Shown here: piece by piece, positions 55,647-64,000 of the stretch
Layout: every line of letters begins with the position of its first letter
Numbering within the stretch: position 1 is the stretch's first letter
Source: Chitinophaga niabensis
Lineage (GTDB): Bacteria > Bacteroidota > Bacteroidia > Chitinophagales > Chitinophagaceae
Assembly (NCBI RefSeq): GCF_900129465.1
Contig: NZ_FSRA01000002.1
Location: 2,728,001 to 2,792,000, forward strand
DNA: 64,000 bases
Direction: 5' to 3'
Notes under the pieces: generated by a model
What the model was told of the DNA's origin: nothing
What the model saw: only the letters and a program-made list of their open reading frames with translations
Databases searched by the model: none
Position numbers and translations under genes: made by a program

Positions 55647-55925
55647 GAACGCCTGCTTTATTTACTATAATTACGCCAAAATTTGCACAAAAGGTGCGAA
55701 TCCGCATTCTGCAAGTATATAAAAGTAGGTTGATATAAAAAATATTATCCGGTAAATAGTTGATTTCGAGCCGGCAACGGCAGAACGCAATCCTACATAT
55801 AATATATTTAGTCTCCTATTAGCTCTAAAGGCAGTAATATTACATGTTAAAATATAACCATGTATTTGGGGCTTGGCATAGAATTGGGGGCCAGGTTACC
55901 GTTAACCGAATTTTAAATAAGTATC

Positions 55926-56696
55926 ATGGACATAGTTATTATAGGAGCTGGCAATGTGGCACACTGTTTTGGTCACCTGATGAAGTTACACGGTCACCAT
56001 GTAACCCAGGTGATCAGCAGGCGGAAAGAGCATGCGCGGGAACTGGCTGAATTACTGGGAGGGGAGTTCACCACCGATCTGATAGATATTAATATGGAGG
56101 CGGATGTTTACCTGCTGGCCGTAAATGATAGCGTAATCCCTGAATTGAACGACCTCCTGCGGCTGGGAAGAAGGATTGTGGTCCATACCGCCGGAGCAGT
56201 TCCCATGGAAGCCATCGCCCGCATTTCCACCAATGTGGGGGTGATGTATCCCCTGCAAAGTATCCGGAAGGAGATCAAGAGCTATCCCGCCATCCCCCTC
56301 ATCCTGGAAGGACGGAACGAGGAAGTATTAAAAAGGTTGCATGCCCTGGCCCAAAGTATATCTCCCATTACAGCCACCATGGACTCTGCCCAACGCCTCC
56401 AGATGCACCTGGCAGCTGTGTTCTGCAATAACTTCACCAATCACCTCATTGCCCTCGCTAAATTCTATTGTGAGCAGGAAGGAAGGGATTTTTCGCTGCT
56501 GGCCCCCATTATCCGGGAAACTTTCCAGCGGCTGGATAAATATCCACCCGAATCTGTACAGACCGGGCCGGCTTTAAGGCACGATGAACAGACCATGGCC
56601 CTTCATGAATCCATCCTGGCACAGTATCCTGCCATGCAGCAGATCTATCCCATGTTGTCCGAAAGTATTTACCAGTTCCACCACGCAGAAAAATAG
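55926..56696 (+). CDS. Rossmann-fold protein, DUF2520 (ProC-like)
   Basis: This 256-residue protein has an NAD(P)-binding N-terminus, DIVIIGAGNVAHCFGHLM, and a C-terminal all-helical DUF2520 domain (VFCNNFTNHLIALA and GPALRHDEQTM). Overall it resembles pyrroline-5-carboxylate reductase or 6-phosphogluconate-type dehydrogenases, but the substrate is not known. It is the first of four closely spaced genes (17 bp to the next), an order widely seen in Bacteroidota. Confidence 0.9.
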   Translation: MDIVIIGAGNVAHCFGHLMKLHGHHVTQVISRRKEHARELAELLGGEFTTDLIDINMEADVYLLAVNDSVIPELNDLLRLGRRIVVHTAGAVPMEAIARISTNVGVMYPLQSIRKEIKSYPAIPLILEGRNEEVLKRLHALAQSISPITATMDSAQRLQMHLAAVFCNNFTNHLIALAKFYCEQEGRDFSLLAPIIRETFQRLDKYPPESVQTGPALRHDEQTMALHESILAQYPAMQQIYPMLSESIYQFHHAEK

Positions 56697-56713
56697 CCTA
56701 TTTTTGCCCATTC

Positions 56714-57247
56714 ATGGAAAAACAGATGAATGTATTGGAACAATTCAGGCACATCCGCACCTTCGTATTTGATGTGGATGGTGTGCTGACAGACGGAACG
56801 GTACAATTGCTCCCGAATGGGGAACAAAGCCGCAAAATGAATATCCGGGACGGCTATGCCCTGCAGCTTGCGGTAAAAAAGGGCTATCGCATAGCCGTTA
56901 TTTCCGGCGGACGTTCGGAAAGCGTAATTACACGCCTCAACGGATTAGGTATCACAGACATTTTCACCGGCGTGAACAATAAACAGGAGAAACTGGAAGA
57001 TTATGCCCTTGAGCACGATCTGCTTTGGGAAGAAGTATTGTTCATGGGAGACGATATCCCGGATTACAGGGCCATGCAGTTATGCGGTTTACCGGTTTGC
57101 CCCGGAGACGCCACGCCAGAGATCAAAAGTATCAGTAAATATATTTCCCCCGTTGCCGGTGGCCAGGGCTGCGTACGTGATGTGATCGAAAAAGTACTGA
57201 AACTCAACGATCACTGGACAATGGACGAAGGGGTGCCATCAAGATAA
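56714..57247 (+). CDS. KdsC-like HAD phosphatase
   Basis: This 177-residue HAD protein of the C0 type (no cap domain) has motif I DVDGVLTDG with Asp20 and Asp22, motif II SGGRSE, and motif III GDDIPD. It is like KdsC, which removes phosphate from KDO-8-phosphate for LPS core synthesis. A tetramer would supply the active-site cover. No kdsA or kdsB is adjacent, so I keep the symbol empty; a sialic-acid-type phosphatase is also possible. Confidence 0.9.
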   Translation: MEKQMNVLEQFRHIRTFVFDVDGVLTDGTVQLLPNGEQSRKMNIRDGYALQLAVKKGYRIAVISGGRSESVITRLNGLGITDIFTGVNNKQEKLEDYALEHDLLWEEVLFMGDDIPDYRAMQLCGLPVCPGDATPEIKSISKYISPVAGGQGCVRDVIEKVLKLNDHWTMDEGVPSR

Positions 57248-57313
57248 TGAGGGATGACGATTAGTTCCATTACTTTCGTGATTCAAATTGAATAATTCTA
57301 CATAGAACTAAAT

Positions 57314-58258
57314 ATGACTCTCCTCGCGGCTTTTTTCAGAATGATACGTTACCCGAACCTGATCTATATTGCACTGACGCAACTGCTGCTGCAATATTGC
57401 GTGGTTAGGCCCGTATTATTAAATAGTGGCGCGGAGCCTTCACTCACCCTCCCGCACTTCCTGATGTTAACCCTGTCTACCATCCTGGTAGCAGCCGGCG
57501 GATATATCATCAATGATTATTTCGACATCAATATAGACCTCGTCAATAAACCGGAAAAAATGGTGGTGGACAGGATCATCAACCGCCGCTGGGCCATGGC
57601 ATGGCATACCATATTAAATATGGCCGGCGTATCGCTTGGTTTCCTTGTCGCTTTCCAGATCGGGCAGTTCTACCTGGGTTTTGTTCAGGTGATCTGCACC
57701 CTGCTGCTCTGGTTCTATTCCACTTCTTTCAAACGCCAGGTGCTGATCGGTAACGTGGTGATCTCCATCCTCACCGCACTGAGTGTTGTAGTGGTGGGTT
57801 TTTATGAAAAACAGATCTATTCCAGCTTTGAAGCCATTATGTCCTTCGAGGGCAGAAAGCTCATTAAGATCATTGGCGTATATGCCACCTTTGCTTTCGT
57901 ATTATCCATGGTCCGCGAGATCGTGAAAGATATGGAAGACATGATCGGCGACAGCAAAGATGGTTGCCGCACCTTACCCATCGTATGGGGATTGAAAAAA
58001 ACAAAACGTTTTACCATCCTCCTGATGGTGATCCTGCAGGCTTTGCTGATCACTATTATGATCGTAACGGGTTTGAAGGAATGGTATGCGGCCGTTGCTT
58101 ACATCTTCGTTTTTGTACTGGTACCCTTTACGTTCTTTGTACAGAAACCATTTCTTACGGCCTATTCGCCGGAACAATATCATAAGATCAGTACCTGGAT
58201 CAAGATCGTTATGCTCACAGGTATACTCTCCATGATCTTCTTTAAAATCATGTTATAA
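57314..58258 (+). CDS. UbiA-family prenyltransferase (GGGP synthase II-like)
   Basis: This 314-residue membrane protein has about eight TM helices. The two Asp-rich motifs that bind prenyl diphosphate through Mg2+ are NDYFD at 67-71 (in IINDYFDINIDLVNKPEK) and DMEDMIGDSKDG near 215. Bacteroidota homologues are usually named geranylgeranylglycerol-phosphate geranylgeranyltransferase, but the true acceptor is not known. Its last base is shared with the start codon of maf (TAATG). Confidence 0.88.
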   Translation: MTLLAAFFRMIRYPNLIYIALTQLLLQYCVVRPVLLNSGAEPSLTLPHFLMLTLSTILVAAGGYIINDYFDINIDLVNKPEKMVVDRIINRRWAMAWHTILNMAGVSLGFLVAFQIGQFYLGFVQVICTLLLWFYSTSFKRQVLIGNVVISILTALSVVVVGFYEKQIYSSFEAIMSFEGRKLIKIIGVYATFAFVLSMVREIVKDMEDMIGDSKDGCRTLPIVWGLKKTKRFTILLMVILQALLITIMIVTGLKEWYAAVAYIFVFVLVPFTFFVQKPFLTAYSPEQYHKISTWIKIVMLTGILSMIFFKIML

Positions 58259-58827
58259 TGTACGCTGGTAAACGTGTAATCCTTGCATCGCAATCTCCGC
58301 GCCGCAGGCAGTTATTGGAACAGGCCGGTATTCCTTTTGAAGTGATGGTAAGTGATGCGGAAGAAACCTTCCCGCCGGAAATGCCTGCCGCCGAAGTACC
58401 GGTCCATATTGCCCGGCTAAAGGCTAATGCCGTCAGCGCATCTTTTGGAAAAGAAGATGTGGTCATTGCCGCAGATACCATTGTACTGCTCGATAAAAAG
58501 ATCATCGGCAAGCCGGTGGACCGGACAGATGCCATCAATATCCTTTCCAGCTTAAGCGGACGTATACACGAAGTGATCACCGGCGTAGTGATCCGTTTCA
58601 ATGGTTCGGAAGACGCCTTCTCCCAAACAACAGAAGTGCATTTCAAGCCCCTCAGCCGGGAACAGATCGAATACTATGTGGATCATTATCAGCCTTTTGA
58701 TAAAGCCGGGGCCTATGCCATCCAGGAATGGATAGGGGCGGTGGGCATCGACCGCATTAATGGCTGCTTCTATAATGTAATGGGGCTCCCCATCAGCCAG
58801 GTAGCGGAACGGTTAACCAGATTATAA
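58258..58827 (+). CDS. maf: Maf-like nucleoside triphosphate pyrophosphatase
   Basis: This 189-residue protein has the N-terminal Maf motif ASQSPRRRQLLEQAGI at 9-24, ADTIVLLDKKIIGKP with the catalytic Asp, and QEWIGAVGIDRINGC near the C-terminus. Maf proteins hydrolyse dTTP/UTP or modified NTPs and are linked to arrest of division. The start overlaps the UbiA stop by one base, so translation is coupled. Confidence 0.94.
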   Translation: MYAGKRVILASQSPRRRQLLEQAGIPFEVMVSDAEETFPPEMPAAEVPVHIARLKANAVSASFGKEDVVIAADTIVLLDKKIIGKPVDRTDAINILSSLSGRIHEVITGVVIRFNGSEDAFSQTTEVHFKPLSREQIEYYVDHYQPFDKAGAYAIQEWIGAVGIDRINGCFYNVMGLPISQVAERLTRL

Positions 58828-58854
58828 TTATCTATACATTATAAAAATAATATT

Positions 58855-58862
58855 TATATTTG
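58855..58862 (+). promoter_or_regulatory. Probable -7 element for the lipoprotein array
   Basis: TATATTTG matches TAnnTTTG, 38 bp before the first lipoprotein start. The -33 partner is unclear. Confidence 0.5.
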
Positions 58863-58900
58863 TCCCCGAAATGCAGAAATTTATAATGTAAGGAAGCCCT

Positions 58901-59689
58901 ATGCTGAAAACCATTGGATGCTTAACAGTGCTGGCAATAACCCTGGCAGCCTGTAGGAAAAAAGACACTCCGCCCGCTCCTCCAGTGGACTACTGGTTGG
59001 TTTCCAGCATAATAAGGGGAACAGATACCATCCGCCTTACCTATTCTTCCAACAGAACAGTGAAACAGGTAAATGAAGCCAATGATTCATGCCGGATCGT
59101 GTATGAAAATGGCCGCATCAAACAGTTCGTGTACCTGATGGAATATGTGAAAAATCTGCCTTTTAAATCATTCAGCTACAACGGGAACAATATCGTGCGT
59201 ATCAACCAGTACGGCTGGAACCTGCAGAATGAATGGGTGATCCTGGATTACGATTCCCTGGTATACAGGAATGGCCGCCTGGCTGAATATCATCAGATCA
59301 ACGGAGGCGTACGCAGCAGGGTAAATAAATTTACCTGGGAAGGGAAGAACATTATCAAAGAGGAAGGTTTTGATGTAAACCAGGAAGTGGATATACCGGC
59401 TTATGTGAACACCTATACGTATGCTGAAGAAGCAGGTGTGCAAAACCGCATTAACGGTCAGTTCCTTTTCCTGTACCTCTTCCGGGACTTTACCCTGATG
59501 AGTGATAAGATGCTGGCCAAAGCAGAACGTGCAAGGGTTCCGGGTGATATACTCTTCTCCCGTACGGTAAAAGAGTTTGTACTGGAAGATAAAAATGTCA
59601 TAAAAACAATGGAAACAATAGAAGACATCGATAACAACCAAACATCAACATATAATACCGTGTTCAAATACACGAAGTTTAACCAGTAA
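58901..59689 (+). CDS. Paralogous lipoprotein, array copy 1
   Basis: This 262-residue lipoprotein has lipobox LAAC (Cys at 18, then RKKDTPP). After WLVSSI it has repeated beta-hairpin units: ITYSSNRT-like, YENGRIKQFVYL, FSYNGNNIVRINQYG, DYDSLVYRNGRLAEY and FTWEGKNIIKEEG. These resemble YD/RHS-type repeats as in some secreted Bacteroidota proteins. It is the most divergent of the five tandem copies. The function is unknown and it probably faces outwards. Confidence 0.8.
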   Translation: MLKTIGCLTVLAITLAACRKKDTPPAPPVDYWLVSSIIRGTDTIRLTYSSNRTVKQVNEANDSCRIVYENGRIKQFVYLMEYVKNLPFKSFSYNGNNIVRINQYGWNLQNEWVILDYDSLVYRNGRLAEYHQINGGVRSRVNKFTWEGKNIIKEEGFDVNQEVDIPAYVNTYTYAEEAGVQNRINGQFLFLYLFRDFTLMSDKMLAKAERARVPGDILFSRTVKEFVLEDKNVIKTMETIEDIDNNQTSTYNTVFKYTKFNQ

Positions 59690-59709
59690 AACCTTACAGA
59701 TCCTATCCT

Positions 59710-60540
59710 ATGAAAAAGACACTATTAAGTATCACCGTTGTGATACTGCTTTTTGCAGGCTGCAACGACAAGGATGATACAACTCCCAAAGCTGAAAAAT
59801 GGTACATCAGCAAATCCATCGAGAAAAGAGGAAGCGGAAACGCAGATGATACAACAGTAGTAACGTACAACGCGGATAATACGGTAAAAGAATTCTCCAG
59901 CGGATCCGGCATTGATTACCAGGCTTCAGGCCCTGTATATGAAGGAGGAAAGATCATCCGTATCCAGGAAAAAAGGTCCGAGCAGGGTATACCGGGTACC
60001 CGGGCATCATTCGTTTACACCGGTGATCAACTGACCAGGATCAATAATTTTGGGTACGATGCTGACCGCAATGAATGGTATGATGAGAGTTACGATTCTT
60101 TGGTGTACAAAAACGGCAAACTTTCCGAATTCTACGAATTTGAAAAGACCGGGTATACATTATTCTTCAAACTCACCTGGGAAGGCAGCAATGTTAAAAC
60201 AGTGGAACGTTCTTCCAAAGCGCCCGAAGATGCTGCTTATACTTTGCATAGTATAGCTACCAATACCTATGATAACAAAGCAGCCTTACACCTCCTGCTG
60301 AACAACAATTACATCTGGCTGGTGAATGTAATGAACTTCGAAAACCTGAGTGCCAACAACCTCGTTAAACAGGAAGTACACTATCAGCCATCAGGCATAC
60401 TTAATGACCGCACTACCATTACCTTAACCTACAACGATGCGGGCCTGCCGGAAGGAATAGATACCAAATGGGAATACCTGCAGGTAGATCCCTCACACGT
60501 AGAGAACAGCCAGACATTATTTATATACGCTAAACGTTAA
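59710..60540 (+). CDS. Paralogous lipoprotein, array copy 2
   Basis: This 276-residue lipoprotein has lipobox FAGC (Cys at 18, then NDKDD). The repeat units are clear: VVTYNADNTVKEF, VYEGGKIIRIQEKR, FVYTGDQLTRINNFG, YDSLVYKNGKLSEFYEFE, LTWEGSNVKTVE, NTYDNKAALH and ENLSANNLVKQE. The last two motifs recur in copies 3-5. It begins 20 bp after copy 1, so they share one transcript. Confidence 0.82.
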   Translation: MKKTLLSITVVILLFAGCNDKDDTTPKAEKWYISKSIEKRGSGNADDTTVVTYNADNTVKEFSSGSGIDYQASGPVYEGGKIIRIQEKRSEQGIPGTRASFVYTGDQLTRINNFGYDADRNEWYDESYDSLVYKNGKLSEFYEFEKTGYTLFFKLTWEGSNVKTVERSSKAPEDAAYTLHSIATNTYDNKAALHLLLNNNYIWLVNVMNFENLSANNLVKQEVHYQPSGILNDRTTITLTYNDAGLPEGIDTKWEYLQVDPSHVENSQTLFIYAKR

Positions 60541-60545
60541 GCTCT

Positions 60546-60578
60546 ATGAAAAAATATTGCTGGCTTTTACTACTATAA
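60546..60578 (+). pseudogene. Vestige of a lipoprotein start between copies 2 and 3
   Basis: ATG AAA AAA TAT TGC TGG CTT TTA CTA CTA then TAA: a signal-peptide-like start of ten codons that stops at once. It sits where another array member would begin, 5 bp after copy 2. It may be a remnant of a deleted sixth copy. Confidence 0.45.
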
Positions 60579-60617
60579 CACTCCTTCAAAAGATAAAATA
60601 TACAAACCAGATACCCT

Positions 60618-61433
60618 ATGAAAAAAACACTGTTGGGCTTAACAGCCATAACCCTCTTTTTTGCAGCCTGTAAAAAAGATGATGCTTCACCGGAAACCTA
60701 CTACCTGAGCAAACTGATCGATGTGGGAGAAGATGGTAATGATACCACGCTGATCTCTTATAATGCAGACAACACTTTCAAAGAAACCTACAGTGCAGCC
60801 ATGAATAATGGCCAGCTGGAATTCTTTGCAGAAGGTCCTGTATATGAAGGTGGGAAAATAGTGGCTATCCAGCAAAGAAGCAGTTTTACGCCTACGTCTC
60901 ATTATTCCAGATCATTTGTTTATACAGGTACCCAGGTAACCAAAGTGAATTACTATTGGGACAATGATCAGGATGGACAATATGTTATAGCGCCTGTTTT
61001 TGATTCTCTGGTATATACTGCCGGCAAACTATCTGAATTATGGCATCTTGACCCGAATATGCCGGATAACCAGACTAAATACCTCCTTACCTGGGAAGGG
61101 AACAATGTGAAAACATGCAGTCTTTACTTTAAAATGCCCGGCACTGATTTCCTGCTGCACAGCGTAACGAAATATACCTATGATAACAAGCCGGGATTCC
61201 AGCATATCCTCGGAAGTTACCATTGGCTAAGCAATCCTACTTCCTTTGAATACCTGAGTGCCAATAACCTGCTGAAAGAAGAAGAGTACAGGGAAGATGT
61301 ACTGCGTTTTACTTCCACTAATGTATACACCTATGAAGGCAACCTGCTGAAAATGGTGGATACGGAAGATAAATACACTGAACCGGCCAGCACAGAAACC
61401 TACAAAACTAAACTTGAATATACCACCAGATAA
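60618..61433 (+). CDS. Paralogous lipoprotein, array copy 3
   Basis: This 271-residue lipoprotein has lipobox FAAC (Cys at 18, then KKDDASPETYYLSK). The same motifs appear: ISYNADNTFKE, VYEGGKIVAIQQR, FVYTGTQVTKVNYY, FDSLVYTAGKLSELW, LTWEGNNVKTC, KYTYDNKPGFQ, EYLSANNLLKEE and NVYTYEGNLLKMVD. It is the close sister of copy 4, with near-identical N- and C-terminal parts and a variable middle. Confidence 0.85.
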   Translation: MKKTLLGLTAITLFFAACKKDDASPETYYLSKLIDVGEDGNDTTLISYNADNTFKETYSAAMNNGQLEFFAEGPVYEGGKIVAIQQRSSFTPTSHYSRSFVYTGTQVTKVNYYWDNDQDGQYVIAPVFDSLVYTAGKLSELWHLDPNMPDNQTKYLLTWEGNNVKTCSLYFKMPGTDFLLHSVTKYTYDNKPGFQHILGSYHWLSNPTSFEYLSANNLLKEEEYREDVLRFTSTNVYTYEGNLLKMVDTEDKYTEPASTETYKTKLEYTTR

Positions 61434-61442
61434 CACCATCCT

Positions 61443-62246
61443 ATGAGAAAAACACTGTTAGGCTTAACGGCCATTTCCCTCTTTTTTGGAGCCTGTAAAA
61501 AGGACGATGCTTCCCCTGAAACCTACTATCTCAGCAAAATGATCGAAATAGGAGAAGATAGTAATGATACTACATTCATCTCCTATAACGGGGACAATAC
61601 TTTCAAAGAATTATCGTATGCCTATACCAGCAACGGGGAGCCTGTATCCTATTCGGAAGGCGCGGTATATGAAGGAGGAAAAATAGTATCCCTTTACGAA
61701 AAAAGGAACGGCACTACTACAACTACAAGGTCCTTTGTTTATACAGCGGGTGTAGTTACCCGGGTAATATATCATGGAGACATTAACGGAGATGGGTTGG
61801 AAGATAATCGTTATGATTCCCTGGTATACGCTTCAGGAAAACTCAGTGAAATTTATTCAATGGACGGATCTAATGCCGGTTATGTCTATAAATACCTTCT
61901 TACCTGGGAGGGTAATAATGTGAAAACTCGCAGTACTTTCTATAAGTTTTCCGGCACTGAATACACATCAGATGGTGTTTCAAAATATACCTATGATAAC
62001 AAGCCCGGTTTCCAAAAGCTCTTTGGCAGCTATCAGTGGTTAAACGATCTGAGCAGTGTTGAAAACCTGAGTGCCAATAATATCACAAAAGAAGAGTCCT
62101 ACAGGGATGATGTGCTGCGTGCCACTTATTCTAATGTATATACTTACGAAGGTAACCTGCTGAAAATGGTAGATTCTGAGAATACATATCCGGATCCTGC
62201 TTACAATGAAACCTATAAAGTTAAACTTGAATACATCAAAAAATGA
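61443..62246 (+). CDS. Paralogous lipoprotein, array copy 4
   Basis: This 267-residue lipoprotein has lipobox FGAC (Cys at 18, then KKDDASPETYYLSK). It shares with copy 3 the signal peptide, the ISYNGDNTFKE unit, LTWEGNNVKT, YTYDNKPGFQK and NVYTYEGNLLKMVDSE. It starts 9 bp after copy 3. The likeness points to a recent duplication. Its stop overlaps the start of copy 5 by 4 bp (ATGA). Confidence 0.85.
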   Translation: MRKTLLGLTAISLFFGACKKDDASPETYYLSKMIEIGEDSNDTTFISYNGDNTFKELSYAYTSNGEPVSYSEGAVYEGGKIVSLYEKRNGTTTTTRSFVYTAGVVTRVIYHGDINGDGLEDNRYDSLVYASGKLSEIYSMDGSNAGYVYKYLLTWEGNNVKTRSTFYKFSGTEYTSDGVSKYTYDNKPGFQKLFGSYQWLNDLSSVENLSANNITKEESYRDDVLRATYSNVYTYEGNLLKMVDSENTYPDPAYNETYKVKLEYIKK

Positions 62247-63070
62247 GAAAAATACTTTTAAGCGCTGCTGCTTTTATGCTGCTGCTGTCTGCCTGTAAGA
62301 AGGATGATGCAACGCCTGCTGAGGAATGGTACCTCAGTAAATTCACGAGTGTGGAAGCAGGCCGTACGGATACTATTACCACTACGGTGAAGTTAACCAA
62401 TAATACCATCTCTGAATTAACGGAAGGAGGTATGGATGCAGGAACACCCTGGTACTTTACCACACAAACGGTATTTGAAGGCAACAAATTAACGCAAGTC
62501 AAAGAATCCAGTGATGTAGATCCCACACCAAGGGTGATCAATTCACTGGAATATACTGGCGATAAAATTGCGAAGATCAACTATTACGGCTCTAACCAGG
62601 GCCAGGACTGGGGCATTACCGGTTACCATGAAATGGTATACAATGCACAGGGTAAAGTAACAGAGATCAGAACAAAAGGGGTACCGGCAAATGAGTATGC
62701 TACATTATACAAGATCACCTGGGAAGGCGAAAATGTGAAGAGCCTCACGGTGTTTAATGTAGTAGGTACCGATACCAGCCAGGCAAATACCGAAAAGTAT
62801 TCCTATGACGACAAACCAGGTATTCACCGTGCACTTTTTGGCAGCGGTTTTATCTGGAATGGCGCTCCCACCTCAGTGGAGAACCTGAGTGCTAATAACC
62901 TGTTGAAGAAAGAGATCTATTACAATGAAACGCTGTATACCCGTATCACTTATGAACGGACTTATAACGAAAGGAACCAGGTGAAAGAGCAAAAAATGAA
63001 GATCGAATCACTTCAGGAGCCAACATCAACACAAAATAAGATCATTACCTATACTTACACGAAGAAGTAG
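62243..63070 (+). CDS. Paralogous lipoprotein, array copy 5
   Basis: This 275-residue lipoprotein has lipobox LSAC (Cys at 17, then KKDDATPAEEWYLSK). Motifs present are VFEGNKLTQVKES, LEYTGDKIAKINYYG, HEMVYNAQGKVTEIR, ITWEGENVKSL, YSYDDKPGIHR and ENLSANNLLKKE. It is the last copy, coupled to copy 4 by the 4-bp overlap and followed by a strong terminator. Function unknown. Confidence 0.83.
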   Translation: MRKILLSAAAFMLLLSACKKDDATPAEEWYLSKFTSVEAGRTDTITTTVKLTNNTISELTEGGMDAGTPWYFTTQTVFEGNKLTQVKESSDVDPTPRVINSLEYTGDKIAKINYYGSNQGQDWGITGYHEMVYNAQGKVTEIRTKGVPANEYATLYKITWEGENVKSLTVFNVVGTDTSQANTEKYSYDDKPGIHRALFGSGFIWNGAPTSVENLSANNLLKKEIYYNETLYTRITYERTYNERNQVKEQKMKIESLQEPTSTQNKIITYTYTKK

Positions 63071-63083
63071 TAGGCTTGCTGAG

Positions 63084-63125
63084 AAAAAAAAGAGGCTGTA
63101 TCATAACTGATACAGCCTCTTTAGT
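63084..63125 (+). terminator. Terminator of the lipoprotein array
   Basis: AAAGAGGCTGTATCA (63089-63103) and its exact complement (63108-63122) form a 15-bp stem with a TAAC loop. Confidence 0.9.
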
Positions 63126-63143
63126 TATCTGCTTTGAAAAAGT

Positions 63144-63266
63144 ATCTCTTATCCAAAAAAGTGCTTCTTACCCGAAGACACTTCTTACCCGGTAAAATAA
63201 AAAGCATCTCTTATCCAAAAACACCTCTTATCCGAAAAATACCTCCTGCCTGGTAAAATAAAAAAA
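63144..63266. repeat. Nested tandem repeat: two ~62-bp units, each of three ~17-bp subunits
   Basis: Unit 1 (63144-63205) and unit 2 (63206-63266) both run ATCTCTTATCCAAAAA, a second CTTATCC/CTTACCCGAA-type subunit, then a third ending GGTAAAATAAAAA. The subunit consensus is about CTCTTATCCRAAAAAC. It lies between the lipoprotein terminator and the homoserine dehydrogenase gene. Confidence 0.75.
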
Positions 63267-63303
63267 CTCCGCCCTCTGCTGCGCGGCAAGGTCCCGGCAA
63301 AAA

Positions 63304-64000
63304 CTAATGTTCCAACACCAGCAAATTCACCTCTTTATTCTTCAACCACGCCGCATCTTTTAATTTATCAAGGTTGATAGTCCCCACCACGTAACGGTAA
63401 GTAGGCGATTCATACTTCTCCGAAATATTGTAGAACTCCGTAAGATCAACCTGGTCAGGCCTGCTGTACCTCACATATACCTGCAATTGAAGGTCGTTAG
63501 TGAAAGTAGGCTGGTTGGATTGTTTGATCTTCTTATACTCGTAGCGGTAATTGTATAATAATGCAGAAATATCGCTTAGTACGGCACTGCCGGTAGCAGT
63601 ACCACCTGCACCTTTACCCACAAAGAACTGCTTATCCGTGAACGCGCTTTCCAACAGAATACCGTTGTATTCATTATACACATCATAAAGCAGGTTGTGC
63701 TCCCTGATAAGATGTGGTAATACATAAGCATTCACATGCCCGTTCTGCCTGCGGCAGGTACCGATCAGTTTGATGGTACAGTTACGCTGGCGGGCAAACT
63801 GAATATCGAAATCATTCAGGTGGCTGATACCGAAGTTGTATACATTCTCAGGTTTCACAAACGTACCGAACGCATGCAGCAACAGGATCACGATCTTAAA
63901 TTTAGGATCATATCCTTCAATGTCCAGCGTAGGGTCTGTTTCTGCGAAGCCGAGGTCCTGCGCCTGTTGCAGTGCAGTTTCAAAGCTGAGGTTCTCTTCA
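63304..64000 (-). CDS. Homoserine dehydrogenase, C-terminal part (start outside window)
   Basis: The frame is open to the window edge (232 residues visible), so the GTG at 63891 is internal. The catalytic part shows AQDLGFAETDPTLDIEGYD, with the family's Glu and Asp, then FGISHLNDFDIQFA and the GKGAGGTATGSAVLSDI motif. A C-terminal domain of about 80 residues with an ACT-like beta-alpha pattern ends VNLLVLEH. It reduces aspartate semialdehyde to homoserine on the way to Thr and Met. Whether an aspartokinase is fused at the N-terminus cannot be seen. Confidence 0.93.
   Translation of the reverse strand, partial: EENLSFETALQQAQDLGFAETDPTLDIEGYDPKFKIVILLLHAFGTFVKPENVYNFGISHLNDFDIQFARQRNCTIKLIGTCRRQNGHVNAYVLPHLIREHNLLYDVYNEYNGILLESAFTDKQFFVGKGAGGTATGSAVLSDISALLYNYRYEYKKIKQSNQPTFTNDLQLQVYVRYSRPDQVDLTEFYNISEKYESPTYRYVVGTINLDKLKDAAWLKNKEVNLLVLEH

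Noticed and set aside
63144..63266. Possible CRISPR array
   Set aside because: Repeat units are too short and degenerate, the intervening segments are themselves repeats, and there are no cas genes.

Overview
The window looks like a chromosomal segment of a Bacteroidota member, most likely a Chitinophagaceae relative such as Chitinophaga (inference from gene content, not from a marker search). The signs are two SusC/SusD pairs, an ECF sigma/FecR unit, lipoproteins with short Bacteroidota-type lipoboxes, a GTG-started 392-residue PurM, a SdhCAB complex of the Bacteroidota type, and several promoters of the form TTTG-N18..20-TAnnTTTG. Base composition is moderate. One short stretch around 4.68-5.56 kb is clearly more AT-rich.

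Layout. 1-4.6 kb: the end of a SusC gene (its start lies outside the window) and its SusD. 4.8-5.45 kb: an orphan protein with two membrane helices and a beta-rich domain. 5.6-14.8 kb, minus strand: an ECF sigma, FecR, SusC, SusD, TlpA-like, TlpA-like operon. 15-19.2 kb: a Na+/H+ antiporter, then a convergent TonB-dependent receptor behind a TPP riboswitch (predicted thiamine uptake). 19.4-22.4 kb: ssb, initiator tRNA-Met, era and der. 22.5-27.4 kb: a small lipoprotein, a coiled-coil secreted protein, an S41 protease, a sugar kinase with murQ, and a conserved unknown. 27.5-31 kb: sdhCAB. 31-37 kb: a Tat-exported Gfo/Idh/MocA oxidoreductase, an S9A oligopeptidase, HdeD and a YbiT-type ABC-F protein. 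37-42.8 kb: a lone receiver protein, a membrane-anchored coiled coil, a PolB-like exonuclease, holA, ribF and purM. 42.9-45 kb: a BlaI/M56 pair with tandem operator-like palindromes and two TonB C-terminal domains. 45-52 kb: ftsE-like, rpsO-pnp, a secreted unknown, prmA, plsY and an M48 protease. 52.3-58.8 kb: SirB1-like, topA, then DUF2520, kdsC-like, UbiA and maf. 58.9-63.1 kb: five tandem paralogous lipoproteins plus a vestige. 63.3-64 kb: the end of a homoserine dehydrogenase gene.

Most of the window is housekeeping DNA with conserved local order (rpsO-pnp, era-der, sdhCAB, DUF2520-kdsC-UbiA-maf). The accessory parts are the Sus loci, the orphan 2TM protein, the lipoprotein array and some unexplained intergenic structure. 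I found no CRISPR array, prophage, transposase or rRNA. I did not find a complete new system. The best candidates for a second look are the lipoprotein array, the 2TM/beta-rich protein, the BlaI-M56-TonB_C module and an ABC-F protein with one of its two ATP sites lost.
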